Assembly (NCBI GenBank): GCA_012845835.1
Contig: JABAKD010000024.1
Location: 8,554,103 to 8,618,102 of the forward strand
Origin: Undaria pinnatifida
Lineage: Eukaryota; Sar; Phaeophyceae; Laminariales; Alariaceae
Direction of reading: 5' to 3'
DNA length: 64,000 nt
Of the stretch, positions 1 through 50,964 are shown one piece after another. The notes under the pieces are model-generated. The model was not told the DNA's origin. It was given only the letters and a program-made list of their open reading frames with translations, and did not search any database. Every line of letters starts with the position of its first letter. Within the stretch, counting starts at the first letter, position 1. A program made the translations under genes and the position numbers.

Positions 1-79
1 TCGTGTCATACCCGGTATGGTATAGCAGTACAACAGATAGTACGCACATGCCGGTAAGAAGAGTTGTTTTATACCTCGT

Positions 80-245
80 TCGTTTACTATCCCGGTACCC
101 GACCGGTAATACCCATCTGGGACCTGTCACTACTTGTTCCGGTACGGGTAGAACCTATTACCCAGCGGGTAATTGGACCCTGGTACTTGGGTACCCGGAT
201 ACCCGAACGGGTACCTGGGTATTCGGGTGCCCGGGTACCAAATTA
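80..245. repeat. GGTACC/ACCCGG-rich low-complexity stretch
   Basis: Short palindromic words such as GGTACC, ACCCGG and GGGTACC recur irregularly over about 165 bases. Long open frames cross it on both strands, but they only read the repeated words and are not evidence of coding. It lies downstream of the minus-strand exon at 392-781, so it would be intronic to that gene if the model holds. Confidence 0.5.
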
Positions 246-391
246 TACATGTTTTACGAGTTCCCGGTTCGATCCTCACCGTACCTCCGAAAACCCATAG
301 AAAACAGTGAGAAAACCTTGATAAAACACGTGTTAGTGTCCTCAACAAGCGCACACAATATCTGTGAGAGCACGAATCGTTCGATACTCAC

Positions 392-781
392 CATCTGGAT
401 AGTAAGAGCCTTCTTCACGCTTCCACGTCGTCTCACGGCATCTTCTGTGTCTCCCTGTAGCGCGGCCACAGTACCGTCAAAGGGAAATAACACGTTCTCC
501 AGCTTCCTGTGGTCCAACCTTGGCATGATACTGCTGCTACTGCTGCTGCATGTGCGGCTGCTGTACTGCTTGCTGCTGCTGTACTGCTTGCTGCCGATGT
601 ATCCGTGAACCGGAATGTACGTCTCAACGGAAGGTCGTGCCGATGCTGACTGTCTGTTGACCAGATAACGAGTCAATGGACAGCAACAGCAGTTCACAGA
701 CAATGCGCCTGCAGCATCAGTGTACAGCAGCAGCAGTACAGCAGCAAAAGTGTACCAGCAGCCGCAGCAGTGCAACAGCAA
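392..781 (-). CDS. Exon of an unrecognised minus-strand gene, 5' limit uncertain
   Basis: A minus-strand frame runs 130 codons from an ATG at 781 and ends in ATG|GTGAGT, a consensus donor (plus-strand ACTCAC at 386-391), phase 0. The half next to the donor reads like soluble protein, with charged and hydrophobic residues alternating, for example KLENVLFPFDGTVAALQGD. The upstream half is Gln/Ser/Cys-rich because it crosses CTG/CAG tracts. The true start could be the ATG at 781, an internal ATG near 522, or a splice acceptor in the CTG tract near 711. The rest of the gene would lie left of the window. I do not recognise the family. It is transcribed away from the DEP gene that starts near 2.1 kb. 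Confidence 0.45.
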
Positions 782-790
782 CAGCGAACA
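525..790. repeat. CTG/CAG-rich tracts in opposite orientation
   Basis: CTG-rich sequence (about 530-600) faces CAG-rich sequence (about 675-790) on the same strand, so the two could pair as an imperfect hairpin. The tracts supply the Gln/Ser/Cys runs of the minus-strand exon. Confidence 0.4.
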
Positions 791-2105
791 GGAACGCAGC
801 CGTACAGCAGTGTACGCTTCACCCCCAACTGAGAGGCTGAAGAATCAAAAGCGTTGAAAGGTGAAACTTGCAGATATAAAAACAACCGCTTGTTTGCAGC
901 AGTGCTCGAAGAACCTTTCTGCCGGCGCAGAGTCAGCACATATGATTGGCCTATTGGACAGCTGACAACGCACAGCAGATAGTGGACACAGCTGTAGTCG
1001 CAGGGATGGCCTGGCCTCTTTGCTCTCTGCAGTTCGATGTTTCGTCATTAAAGCCCATCCCCAGTCTTCTGGACTAGTATGCCTTCCAGGTCATGTGCAG
1101 ATCATTTCGAGACTGTTGGTTTTGACAAATGAAAATAACACCATACTGTCACTGGTTGTGACGTCAAAAAACACTCGTCCGACGTATCCCGTATCATCGG
1201 TATCATCATGTGGTACTAGCATGGTACCATGGTAGGCCCTACCTTCTGTCTGATGGCATTTGTGCTGGTAAATGTTACATATGACTCGCATGGTCTCTTC
1301 ACTCCTCTACTCGCCTGCTCAAGTGTTACCTCTGCTCTCTAATTGCCGACCTATCAGTGGCCGGCAAGTTGCAGCACAGCACCGGCCAGCCTAAAAGCTG
1401 CGGCCCTCCAACCCTACACTCTGCATTAGCATCAGAAGCCCCACTCTCCTGACATCTTCAACATCAAGACCACTACCTAGCCGATCGAGACAAACTCCCG
1501 TCAAGCCAAACACTGCACGTCAAACCCATCGTGTGAGAGGTTCCACGTCATCATCATCGTCATCATCACCATCTCACAAGACAAAGCAAGCTCCAACAGC
1601 ACGCCGCTGCTGTTGTTACACGACAATATCTACCTGTGGTAGTTTCCATCAGAAGCTGTTGCTTCTCGGAGAGGGCTAGGTTGACACGATATCATATACG
1701 GACTACGTACGAGAGAGCACGGGATATCCTCTGCCTATCCTCTTCCCTGCTACGCGTGGCACGCCCCTCTCCCTGCCATTCCTCTACAAGACACGCCCGG
1801 GTCCCTCTCAATCCGCAGCACCAGCAGCAGCAGCAGCATTGGTTTTTCCGAATCGCGTCGTCGTGCACTTCAAGCGCCATTATTCGACCTGGTTTGGTGA
1901 GGGGCTGATCATAAGGCTGGAGAGAGGGAGGCAACAAACAGAGTCGGCCTGTCTGTGTATTGTCATGCGGATCGAGGGCGGTGTGCTCATGGCAAGATCG
2001 AGGGCGCTTCGATGGTCAAAAGTGCTCCCGCGAGCCTTTTTTTGTTGTTCCTCCAAGCGCGCCAGGGCCGGGGGCGACGCCAAGAACACCGCAACAAAAA
2101 GCAAG
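782..2105. other. Region between divergent exons, possible shared 5' region
   Basis: There is no supportable coding exon and no strong repeat match, except short CAG runs near 1815-1840 and TCA/TCG runs near 1550-1575. It separates a minus-strand exon (ending at 781) from the first exon of the plus-strand DEP gene (2106). It is therefore the only candidate in the window for a bidirectional promoter. No core promoter motif can be assigned with confidence. Confidence 0.3.
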
Positions 2106-42300
<40,195 letters not shown>

Positions 42301-42317
42301 GCCTTCGCTCTGCAACA

Positions 42318-42585
42318 CAGCAGTAAAAGGTCCCTCTATAGTGCCGCGTGAGTACTACCGGTTAGCAGTAAAGGCCCCTCTATAGTGCGGAGTGAGTGAG
42401 TGCCGGTTAGCAGTAAAGGTCCTTCTTGAGTGCCGAGTGAGTAGTGCCGGTTAGCAGTAAAGTTCCCTCCATAGTGCCAAGTGAGTAGTGCCGGTTAGCA
42501 GTAAAGGTCCCTCTATAGTGCTGAGTGAGTAGTGCCGGTTAGCAGTAAAGGTTCTTTTATACTGCCGCGTGAGCAGTGCCGGATT
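42318..42585 (+). repeat. 44/45-base tandem array downstream of exon 5
   Basis: Six units share GCAGTAAAGGTCCCTCTATA, GTGCCGAGTGAGTAGTGCCG and GTTA. The array begins 18 bases after the stop codon of exon 5, so it would lie in the 3' UTR or just past it. Diverged words (CCCTCTATAGTGC, AGTAGTGCCGGTTGCC) recur at 49280-49430. Confidence 0.9.
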
Positions 42586-42734
42586 CCTTTACTGTGCTGG
42601 TATTTTTGGCTGGCATGTAGCGGCCCTATGGGGGACCACCGCCGTTCTACTTCAAAGGCCACCTAATAAGAAACAGGGCAATAAGAAAGACAGGCTGATA
42701 TTCACAGGAAAACAACCAAAAGATTTCGACGATT

Positions 42735-42895
42735 TTGCGTTAATCCCTTTTAAGGCCCCAAAACCCGGTCCTGCACTAATTCCAAGAAATATGTCCGGCA
42801 AAACGGGTTTTTAGTTGTACAGGCGTTAAGGAGCCCCGTTATGCAGAGTTTTTTTTTCAGCCAAAAAGCGGTATCGCTCTATGTCGTTGCACGCG
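42735..42895 (+). repeat. ~100-bp dispersed repeat joined to MITE family 1 right end
   Basis: TTAATCCCTTTTAAGGCCCC to AAAACGGGTTTTTAGTTG is the dispersed repeat. It runs directly into GGAGCCCCGTTATGCAGAG, AAAAAGCGGTATCGCTC and GTCGTTGCACGCGTC, a minus-oriented MITE family 1 end. The same two families adjoin at 7.57-7.68 kb. Confidence 0.6.
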
Positions 42896-43258
42896 TCAGC
42901 TCTCTTGTAGGCTACGACGGTATGGGTATACCGTTTTTTGGCATTGCAACCTCGTTTTTGTTTGCCGACGAATTACGTGGAAGCAAAAGCATGTGGTCCG
43001 TTTTGCTCGTGAGGGTTAATGAACGCAACGGTCTTGTTTTTACGTAAAACTGACTCTTTTACATACCCCGCTAGCATATAGCTAGACAGGGGGGTCTGCG
43101 GCAGGTATGTTGATGCGTGATGCCTTCTGCAACGGTGCAATGGGCTATTGATAAGAATACCCGTCCATAGACTTTTAGTTTTCGCATTTTTTTTGTTTGA
43201 GAAGTTTTTTTTTGGAAAGTTTTTTTTTTTTTTTTTTTTTTTTTTCTTCCTTTTGCAG

Positions 43259-43442
43259 AGAAAGGAGCTTGTTGCGCGCGGTCACCCGAGTAGCCGCAGA
43301 CGAAGCACATGCCAATAAACAACGCCACGAATCTGCTGTAGGGAGTGGCCGACCGGCGGTAGCGGCGCCGGCTTGCGCTGCCTCTCCGCTGCCACGGAAG
43401 CCGAAGGGTCTGCCAGCTAGCGCTGGGTTGCGAATGCCATGA
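43259..43442 (+). CDS. Candidate exon with a very strong acceptor, possible alternative last exon
   Basis: A long T tract ends CTTCCTTTTGCAG at 43258, among the best acceptors in the window. The following frame, if entered in phase 2 as from DEP exon 4, is open for 60 residues (ERSLLRAVTRVAADEAHANK, then Ala/Pro-rich) to TGA at 43440-43442. Its last 45 bases lie in a dispersed repeat also found at 4661 and 38193. The phase match has a one-in-three chance of being accidental, and it may belong to another gene. Confidence 0.35.
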
Positions 43443-43527
43443 AGTTAAACATCAACGCACGGCATGTATGAAAATACGTGGAAAAGTTTGGTGGCGTTAA
43501 GCTTTGTGTTTACCCATTCGCCGGTGG
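43397..43527. repeat. Dispersed repeat, copy 3 of 3
   Basis: CCGAAGGGTCTGCCAGCTAG, TATGAAAATACGTGGAA and CATTCGCCGGTGGAT match 4661-4788. It overlaps the stop codon of the candidate exon at 43259-43442. Confidence 0.6.
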
Positions 43528-43734
43528 ATTTTTTTAACCCCCCCCCTCCCCCGCCATGAAAAAACAAGTACGTGCGAAACCCAGTAGTATACCCCAGTAC
43601 GTTGCCGCTAGCTCCCGCCGCCCCTCGGTGGAGTAGGTAGTAGACTCGTGACCGTTCACATCTGGGGCAAATGAGATCTCTGTTGATACGTAAATGTCTT
43701 CCAGGGCAGATATATCCTTGGTTTATATATATAT

Positions 43735-43960
43735 ACGATCTGCATGGCCTATAGATCATGTTTCCTGGTGGGAACCGTGTGATCTGCACGATCTAGCACG
43801 CGTTTTCCTTGGGTTGGATCTGAGCACAGATGGGAACCGTGTGATCTGCACGATCTAGCACGCGTTTTCCTGGGTTGGATCTGCACTGCACAGAAAAGAT
43901 CCTCGTACCATTACGACAGATACAGGATCTAGAGGATATAGATGATCTAAGTCGATCGAG
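43735..43960. repeat. GATCTGCACGATCTAGCA repeat
   Basis: GGGAACCGTGTGATCTGCAC with GATCTAGCACGCGTTTTCCT occurs twice in tandem (about 43759 and 43830), followed by GATCTAGAGGATATAGATG words. It is related to the GATC-rich family at 41.0, 58.6 and 61.4 kb. Confidence 0.75.
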
Positions 43961-44639
43961 GTCCCTGTTTTTTTTGTGCGGTAGGTGGGTGGGATTCAGG
44001 GTCCTCGGTTCTCGGTTGTGATTTTGTGTTGTTGTTTTCTTACGGTTTTTCGGGTACTTTGCGGTATTCGAGCGATTTCCCGGTTGCGCTTTTTGTTTTG
44101 TTTTGCTTTTATTTTGTTTTTATTTTTGTCGTGTTAAGGTGATTTTTTGTTGAGCGAATGTTCCTGTTTTCACTTCTTCGTTTTGGTTGTGGTGGCTTGT
44201 GGGCACTACTACTAGTCGAGAAAAAAAACGCGAGTATTACAAGGTCTTTTTTCCGAGTGCGGCACGGTGGAATGGCCACACGTGGGCAAGTATTTCGTAC
44301 CTGGCTCAAATCGCCGCCAGACAGGGTGAAATATTTGTCAGGGAGGGGGAGGGGGGGGGCTGATTTTGAGTCCCCGGACCCGAGTCGCGCCGAGCGAAGA
44401 ACGTCATCAATACCTGGTACCAGGTATGTAGCAAGGCGCATACACGCTGGGGGGGGAAGCGGGAGGGGAGTCCTGTGTTTGCCCTCGAGTCCTAGTCACG
44501 GCGAAACAAGGGCAACACCTTGAAGCTAGCTCTTAGCTAAGGCCAAAGGAATGAGCACAGGCGTATCATAGTTTATACATGTGTATAGTCTACTTGTATA
44601 CCAGGCACCTGGTACAAGCATCATACATACGAAACCGGC

Positions 44640-45590
44640 GCCCCCGGTGGTCTATTGATAGTGGTTGACCTAGCGACCACAGAGGTTGATTTCTCGAGGT
44701 CAAATCTCCCCAAGGGATATGTTTTTGTGCAAAGGTCGGCGCACAGAAAGCGCCTAGGGTGTTTATGCACATTTCGACGCGAGTCAGAGAGGGGGAGGGG
44801 GAATGCTGAACCGTGCTATAGTAGCGATAAAAACTAAGGCATGTGCACCGTAGTGCGGGGAGGGTGAGGAGTGCCTGCTGTGTGACCCCAGGCCCGAGTA
44901 GCGAAAAAGAAGGGAGCAAGGAATCGTGCAAAAATGTTGACACGCAGAAAGCGCGTAGCGTGTGTATGCACAAATAGGATGATGCGAGTCGACGAGGGAA
45001 CAAGGACGCTGAACCGTGTGCTTGTGGTAAACTGAAGGCAGGCGTCGTAGCGGGGAAGGGAGGGGGTGCCTGCTGTGTGACCCCGGATTTTGAGTTACGA
45101 AAGGAGGGAGCTAGAAAGTCCCCCCCCCCCAAGGGACTTTTTCTTGTGCAAAATTGACCCCCAGAAAGCGCCTACGATAGCGTGAGAATGCACAAATAAG
45201 ACGCGAGTCGAGGAGGGAAGATAAAATGCTCAACCTTTCTCGCGAGAAAAAAGAAGGCACACCCCGTGATGGGGAAGGGAACGAGGGGGAGGGGGGGGGA
45301 GGAGAGGTGCCCGCTGTGTGGCCCCAGGTCTGCGCTACGAAAAAGGAGGCAACTGGAAGCCCCCCCCCCCCCCCCGCCAAGGGTCTTTTTCTCGTGCAAA
45401 AATTGGGATGGAAGAGGCTAGGTTGGCGTGTGAATGCACAAGTCGACGCGAGTCAAGCGAGGGAAGAAGATGGTGAACCGTTTTTGCGCTAAAAACTAGA
45501 AGTTGTGCGCTATGTGTAGTGGAGACCGGGCAGGTGCCTGCTATTTAAACCCGGATCTGAGTTACGAAAACGGAGGGAGGTAGAGAAAAA
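44640..45590 (+). mobile_element. SINE1-related subfamily in a head-to-tail array of four
   Basis: Unit 1 (44640-44905) has a tRNA-like head: GGTGGTCTATTGATAGTGG (A-box region) and GAGGTCAAATCTCCCC (B-box region). Units 2 to 4 (44906-45110, 45118-45350, 45359-45590) repeat only the body: GCACAAATAGG or AAAATTGACC, CAGAAAGCGCCTA, ACGCGAGTCGACGAG, CTGAACCGTG, and GTGCCTGCTGTGTGACCCC. The body follows the same order as SINE1 (GAAAGCGC, CTGAACC, GCGATAAAAACT, TGTGACC). Minus-strand ORFs here are artefacts. Confidence 0.7.
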
Positions 45591-45654
45591 AAGTCTTCAA
45601 AGAGGATGGATCTTAGAGATGGAAAAGATAAAATACTAGTATAAAACCCGTGTA

Positions 45655-45850
45655 ATGTGCGAGTATCTTGCGGGGGGCGCGGGGGGGTGGGGCGTACTCA
45701 TTTGTTGCTATGCCTTAGTAATTTGACCATTGACAACGCGTCCCTTTCGAGACGGAGCACCGTTCCTACTCGTAGTAGAGACTCCTCCAAATTTTTGGGC
45801 GCTCATTACGCTTCTTCCATATATTTCGGCGGGGGCGGGGGGCGAGGTAC
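45655..45850. repeat. Dispersed ~200-bp repeat, copy 2 of 2
   Basis: The partner of 26505-26720, with GAGACGGAGCACCGTTCCTA and TTGGGCGCTCATTACGCTTC between G-rich blocks. Confidence 0.7.
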
Positions 45851-45854
45851 ATTT

Positions 45855-46855
45855 TCGTTGATAGTCTCGAATGTAGTGTATGTAGTCAGACTTGTTTGTG
45901 TATGTGTGTTGTATTTAACCTATGACAGCTCCCTTTTTTGTTTCGCACTTGTGTATTCCCCTTCGACATTCTTATGTTTCCCGTTGATAGAGATAGACTG
46001 CGCCCACGCCAAGAGGGTGCCCGAGGGATGAGTGTAAGCAGCGTTGCACATAAGGATTCGGTAGTTGCGTACATGCACCTGCGCGCACATGTACATGCCC
46101 ATAGCCTACATTTGTGCGCTTGAGGGAAAAAATGCCAGGAGAGAGACCCTTTTTTTTTGTGGCGCATTTTTTTTTCCGGGGCGCCTCAGGGCCTCTGTTG
46201 GCCATATTATATACCTGGTACTGTCTTTTTACCCGTATTTTTCAGTTTTTTTCAAGAACCATCCGATCAAGGCTATGCTAGGGGGGGCATTTTTCGGGGG
46301 GAAATAGCAGCGGCTCGGGGTCGCTCGCGCGAGAGACCCCCCCCCCCTGTTCCGTCTGCGGTCTTATGCTTTCTTGCTGCTTTATTTAAACTGTGCGATT
46401 TGAATCCGCCGCTACGGAATGGTAAGCTACGCTGCTGCTGCGGCAAAACGAAAAAAAAAAACGCCTAAAGTTTGTGTGTGTGTTTGTTTGTTTTTTTCCC
46501 CGTGCGAGGTAGACAACGAGTTGAGGAGGTCGAGTGGCTCAAATCCAGTAGTATCGAAGATGGGGGGGTAGATCATAACATGTACCCCCAACCGTACCCT
46601 ACCGTACCCTACCGTACCGTACCGTATGCAGTGTTGGCCATCCTGAGGGTCGGGGCATCGCAGGCTCCGATCAAACCAATCAGCTACTACAACAGCAGCC
46701 ACACGCGATTATAGTTGCAGGCTGCTGCTGCTAGGGGGCTGGACTGCTGCTGGGCGGCAGGATCGTAGCGTGGTGCTCTGTGCAACCACAGGGAAAGTAC
46801 GTGTACCATTTACGAGCAGCGGCTCGGGTTTAAGGGGGTTTCCAAAACCCAGCGG
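45855..46855. other. Unassigned sequence with low-complexity pieces
   Basis: It includes (CCGTACCCTA)n at 46590-46625, CTG tracts at 46430 and 46720, and the dispersed word TCGCTCGCGCGAGAGACCCC near 46321. A plus-strand ORF at 46472-46714 has no motif. No exon is supported. Confidence 0.3.
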
Positions 46856-46859
46856 GGCG

Positions 46860-47015
46860 TGTCGGGCCGGGCCAGGAGGTGTTCGATATCTCACGAGTCG
46901 GGTCGGGTCGGGTCGGGGGTCGGCAGCTTCAAAAATATCACGGGTCGGGCAGGGTCACCCTGAACCAAACCGACCCGACCCGACCCGACCCGCGAGGAAA
47001 GACAAGACCCGTGAA
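46860..47015. repeat. GGGTC array with inverted halves
   Basis: Left GAGTCGGGTCGGGTCGGGTC and right CCGACCCGACCCGACCCGAC face each other around GGGCAGGGTCACCCTGAACC, so the array can fold on itself. It ends GACAAGACCCGTGAACG. Confidence 0.8.
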
Positions 47016-47339
47016 CGAAATAATCTGGTATTTTTGGACGCGTCTAGGCTTCTTTTGGCCATATTTTTTCCCCTGGACTTGAGTGTAGAGGGGCGGTGAG
47101 ACGGGGGGTCAGGCCGCGGTCTCCTATAATGTGAAGGCTTTGCATGGGAGGGCGTGGGCTCGAGTACGAGTAGCTTTTTACGCCTGAGCGTTTTCGGGTT
47201 CAAAACTTTTTTTGTATGAATATATGGCGAATCTGATGCCCCGCCTTCGATTTTTCATGTGTATCTTTTTTTTTGTTTTACCCTCTCGCGTGTGGGACCT
47301 ATTTCGTCGCACTTCACTGTTTATCTGTGTGGCGCAGGG

Positions 47340-47520
47340 GTGCAGCAATCAGTGGGCCCTCAATTGTGGCGTCCCCGAGGGATAAAAAACGGCCGTTTTT
47401 TCGGGATAAATCAACAATAATACCGTTTGTTCGGGATGAAAAAACACCAGAGGCGCACCTTTTTTCGGGATAAAAAAGTACCGTTTAATAATCGGGATTA
47501 AATAAACGATGCTGTTCGGG
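47340..47520. repeat. TTTTTTCGGGATAAA short repeats
   Basis: TCGGGATAAA-type words occur five times at intervals of 25-35 bases. Spacing and flanks vary. Confidence 0.6.
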
Positions 47521-47732
47521 CTAAGTACGTTGAGGCTACGGTGTCAGAGGGGGGTCACTTTCGGGACCTTTTCTTTGTTGTGGCGAAGCCCTCGGGGTCA
47601 CTCGCGCGAGTGATCCCCCGTTGACTCCCCTGTTCAAATACGGTCTTAAGCTTCGGTGCTGTTCTATTTGCTTAGATATGAACCCGCAATGTAATGGTAA
47701 GCTGCAGCGCTGCACCAAGAAGCAATCGCTAA

Positions 47733-47915
47733 AGGCGCGTGCTACGATAGAGAGGTGTGCACCGCTTTTTTTCTGAGGTTGTTCCTCAATTTCGGGAGCT
47801 TAAGACGACCTCTCCCAAGAGTGCAAACTGATCTGGAGGAAAATAAAAACTGCTATGATACCGGCTGAAAAATCCCATATGTGGATGGTCTGAGGTACAC
47901 AACGAGAATAATAAA
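47733..47915 (-). mobile_element. MITE family 1 right-half fragment, minus orientation
   Basis: GCGTGCTACGATAGAGAGGT is followed by GGGAGCTTAAGACGACCTCT, GGAGGAAAATAAAAACTGC and GGCTGAAAAATCCCATA, the complement of the family's right half. Confidence 0.6.
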
Positions 47916-48224
47916 AACAAAAAATGTCGTATTTCGACCAACACTACGGTAGAGGGGTGGGTCCCTTTACCCCCTTTTGGCCACTTTTGTTTCAGTGGCT
48001 CGGTGTCACTCGCGCAGAGTAACCCCCCCTTCCCTTCCGGTCACAGGCTTTCGCGTGCTGCTTAACATTCTCGATAACAACACGAAATGGGATGGTTGGC
48101 TATATTGCAACAAAAAAAACAACGAATGAACGAACGTGCGTTTTTTGCAGTGAGGTACAGAGTCACTCGCGCGAGTGGCTCAAACCAAGTAGTCAAAATT
48201 CGGGGTACTCCGCGCTACCGTAGC

Positions 48225-48515
48225 CTTCATCTTTCCGAGACGATTTTGGGTTAAGTTTTAGCCCCCCCCAAAACCAGCGATTTTGTTGAACGAACGAACG
48301 TTTCATGGCTGCTCGACACAAGGAAGGATTCAATTGCAAACAAAGTATCCGTACTTCGAAGTTTATTTTCTTGTGTGCAAAGGCCTATCGATCGATGACG
48401 TCGGAGAGAGTGTCGAGGGACACCGTACTTCAGGAAATATGACCGGGAGTTGGTTTTGAAACCGGCGATTTCGTTGAAGAAAAGTTAAGGGGGGGCTACC
48501 GTATTAAGACTCCGA
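48225..48515 (-). mobile_element. MITE family 2 copy
   Basis: TAGCCCCCCCCAAAACCAGC, GTTTCATGGCTGCTCGACAC, CGATCGATGACGTCGG and the right end GGGGGGCTACCGTATTAAGA. It is followed immediately by a MITE family 1 right half (48512-48605). Confidence 0.7.
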
Positions 48516-48707
48516 CGATTTGGAGTTAAGGAGCGCGCCGTCATCCAGAAACCATTTCAGACGAAAAATGCTACATCTTGTACCTCTATCGTAGCCCGCG
48601 CCTTGAAGTATTTTGTCCGTGAGAGGGTAAAGAGGTGCTCGTGCACCTCAATTGAGACGCGTCAGAAAAAAACGGTACGCCCCTACTCTCCAAACTGTAT
48701 TTGACGC

Positions 48708-49250
48708 GTGCTACGATAGAGAGGGAGGTGTTAAGGTATACTTATTTTGTCGGAAATGGTTTCTGAATGACAGGGCTCCTTAACCTACTAATACTATGGA
48801 GTCTTACTACGGTAGCCCCCCCAACGTTTCTTTAACGAAATCGCTGGTTTTGAAACCAGCCCACGGCCGTATCTCCTGAAATACGATACCTTTCGCCACC
48901 CCGACGTCATCGGTCGATAGTCCTTCGCGAACAAGAAAATATGTGAAGATATACTTTTCATAGCATCCTTTCTTGTATCGAGCAGCCACGAAACGTTCGT
49001 TAAAGAACGGCTGGTTTGGGGGGGGGCTATCGTAGAATCTGTCTATTGTCGGGGGAAAAAAAATAGTAGAAGTCCTCATTTTTTTTGCATGATTCTCGAG
49101 TTCTATACCTTAGCCATGGGATTTTTCATCCGGCAGTGCAGTTTTATTTTCTCCAGATCAGTTTTTGTTGGGAGAGGTCTTAAGCTCCCAAATTGAGGGG
49201 TAGTATTAGAAAAAAAGTGGTGTACACACCTCTATCGTAGCACGCGTCAT
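48708..49250 (+). mobile_element. MITE family 1 copy carrying a nested MITE family 2
   Basis: The outer ends TGACGCGTGCTACGATAGAG and CTCTATCGTAGCACGCGTCA form a perfect inverted repeat. The family 1 interior is interrupted after GGGCTCCTTAACC by the family 2 element at 48800-49040 and resumes with TTGTCGGGGGAAAAAAA. Family 1 was therefore here first. Confidence 0.85.
48800..49040 (+). mobile_element. MITE family 2 copy nested in family 1
   Basis: AGTCTTACTACGGTAGCCCC and GGGGGGGCTATCGTAGAATC form the TIR, 241 bp. The interior has GAAATCGCTGGTTTTGAAAC, GACGTCATCGGTCGATAG and GAGCAGCCACGAAACGTTCG. It is the best-preserved copy of the family. Confidence 0.85.
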
Positions 49251-49339
49251 TTTGTACATGTACCTGGTACAACAGTGGATATCCCTCTATATGCCGGTTG
49301 AGTAGTGCCGGTTGCCAGCTAAAGTGCCTGTGAAATCGC

Positions 49340-49633
49340 TTGGCACAGACGGGAACAACAAATAGTGACGGTTTGCGGAGTAGTGCCGGTTGCCGCTATA
49401 GTGCCGGTGTTTCCCTCTATAGTGCACATACCGGCACTACACAGGGACCACTACTGCTGTATAGACCCATGCCACACGCTTGGGGTGAAGCAGATTCTAA
49501 GCTTATTACGAGGAGCTCAAAATCTCCCCCGAAATATGACTTCGAAGACATTCGTTCGCGCAACCTGATCAACATTTCTATGCGCCACGACACCGGCCCT
49601 ATTGGGCATAGGGTTACTACAGAGAGATACTAG
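49340..49633 (+). other. Unrecognised ORF, 97 codons
   Basis: The C-terminal 50 codons (with KYDFEDIRSRNLINISMRHD) have mixed protein-like composition and lie outside the named repeats. The first half overlaps CCCTCTATAGTGC words of the 42.3-kb minisatellite. No splice sites or family match is evident. Confidence 0.2.
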
Positions 49634-49979
49634 AGAACATAGCCCTAACACAAATGTACTCGTGTACTCGTACAAAAAACAAAATACTAGTCGACAGTTC
49701 CACACTTGACTAACTCAAACGGTCACAACCGCTTGGCCCGAAGAGTGTAACCTCTACCGCGGGCTTAGTCATATCACGACAGGGCTAACTAAGGCAAGAC
49801 AAGGATTTTTGTAGGCAAGAATCATACATGTATGATATGCCCAACACTTGCTCTGATCCCTTTTGCTACTGCGAAGCCTTATCCCACACAAAACCCAGAC
49901 CATTTCGCAGAGCTTTCCACGGGTCACAGTTCCTATGGTAACGACAGCGCGAGCTGTACCATCGGCGCTGCGAAGGCTT

Positions 49980-50195
49980 TCAAAACTCACGGGTCGGGTC
50001 GGGTCGGGTCGGGTCGGGCTGGTGTTGTTCGGCTTCTGACGAGGTCGGGTCGAGTCGGGTCAGGAGGTTGCTGGTGTTGTTCGGCTTCTGACGAGGTCGG
50101 GTCGAGTCGGGTCAGGAGGTTTTTCAAATATTACGGGTCGAGCCGGGTCACCCAGACCCGATCCGACCCGCCAGAAGCGATCTGACCCGTGAAAA
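49980..50195. repeat. GGGTC array with internal 75-base duplication
   Basis: GGGTCGGGTCGGGTCGGGTC starts the array. TGGTGTTGTTCGGCTTCTGA with GAGGTCGGGTCGAGTCGGGT occurs twice. The end is CTGACCCGTGAAAA. Confidence 0.85.
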
Positions 50196-50399
50196 AAAAA
50201 CTGGTAATTTGTCCCCCCAAAAAGGTGGTTGTAGTCCTAGAGGAGTCAACTAAGGAAAGGCTTACTTGGCAAGGCTTGTTTAAGCTTGGCAAGGCTTGTT
50301 TAAGGCGAAGCTACACATAATAGATACCCCCAAGTCCTGCTTAACTAAGATAAACTCGTTGCTGAACGCAAGGATACACTAAGACACGCTCCGGAGAGA

Positions 50400-50700
50400 C
50401 GTCAGTACTTGCGTTTCCCGAGAAGTGGGCGTCTCTCGCCGTCATCGCCCCCTCCCCCTTCCCCCCCTCCCTCCACCGGTGCTGCTTTGGGCGTCGCCGC
50501 CCAGCAGCAGCAGCAGGCCTGGCAAGGCAAGGCGTACTTTAGTGAGCTTGCTGAACTAAGGCAAGACAAGGCGTAGGCGTAGTTTGTTTAAGGCTACATG
50601 TATTATATCCCCCAGAGAGACATCAACACTTGAGTTTCCCCAGCGGTGGGTGTTTCTCGTCGGCCTCGCTCCCCCCCCTTCCCCCTCCCCCCTCTATCCG
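50400..50700 (-). repeat. Diverged tandem copy of the 3' end of the Asn-rich ORF
   Basis: Plus-strand blocks GAGAGACGTCAGTACTTGCG (50393) and GAGAGACATCAACACTTGAG (50617) start two related segments with G-poor, C-rich ends. On the minus strand both read ETPT-x-x-ETQVL-x-SL in the same frame, so the peptide is kept while bases diverged. AGGCTTGTTTAAGG words lie beside both. Confidence 0.6.
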
Positions 50701-50922
50701 CACCGCTTTCGCTTCCCCCTCGCCGCCCATTCCCACCAATACCACCACCGTACGGAGACGTCCTACGTTCGTTTCGTCTTCGCCTCACATCGTCTCGACG
50801 CTGCTGCCCGACGGAATATCTACCGACCGTTCTACCACCCCTGCTGCCGTGGTCGCTGCTGTTGCTGTTGCTGCTGGTGTTCCTGTTGTTGCTGCTGCTG
50901 ATGTTGCTGCTGCTGCTGCTGC

Positions 50923-50964
<42 letters not shown>

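Noticed and set aside
255-285. tRNA T-arm (GGTTCGATCC) near the left edge
   Set aside because: The flanking bases do not pair and no D-arm or anticodon arm is present.
44590-45132. 180-codon minus-strand ORF
   Set aside because: It lies across the SINE array and follows its units.
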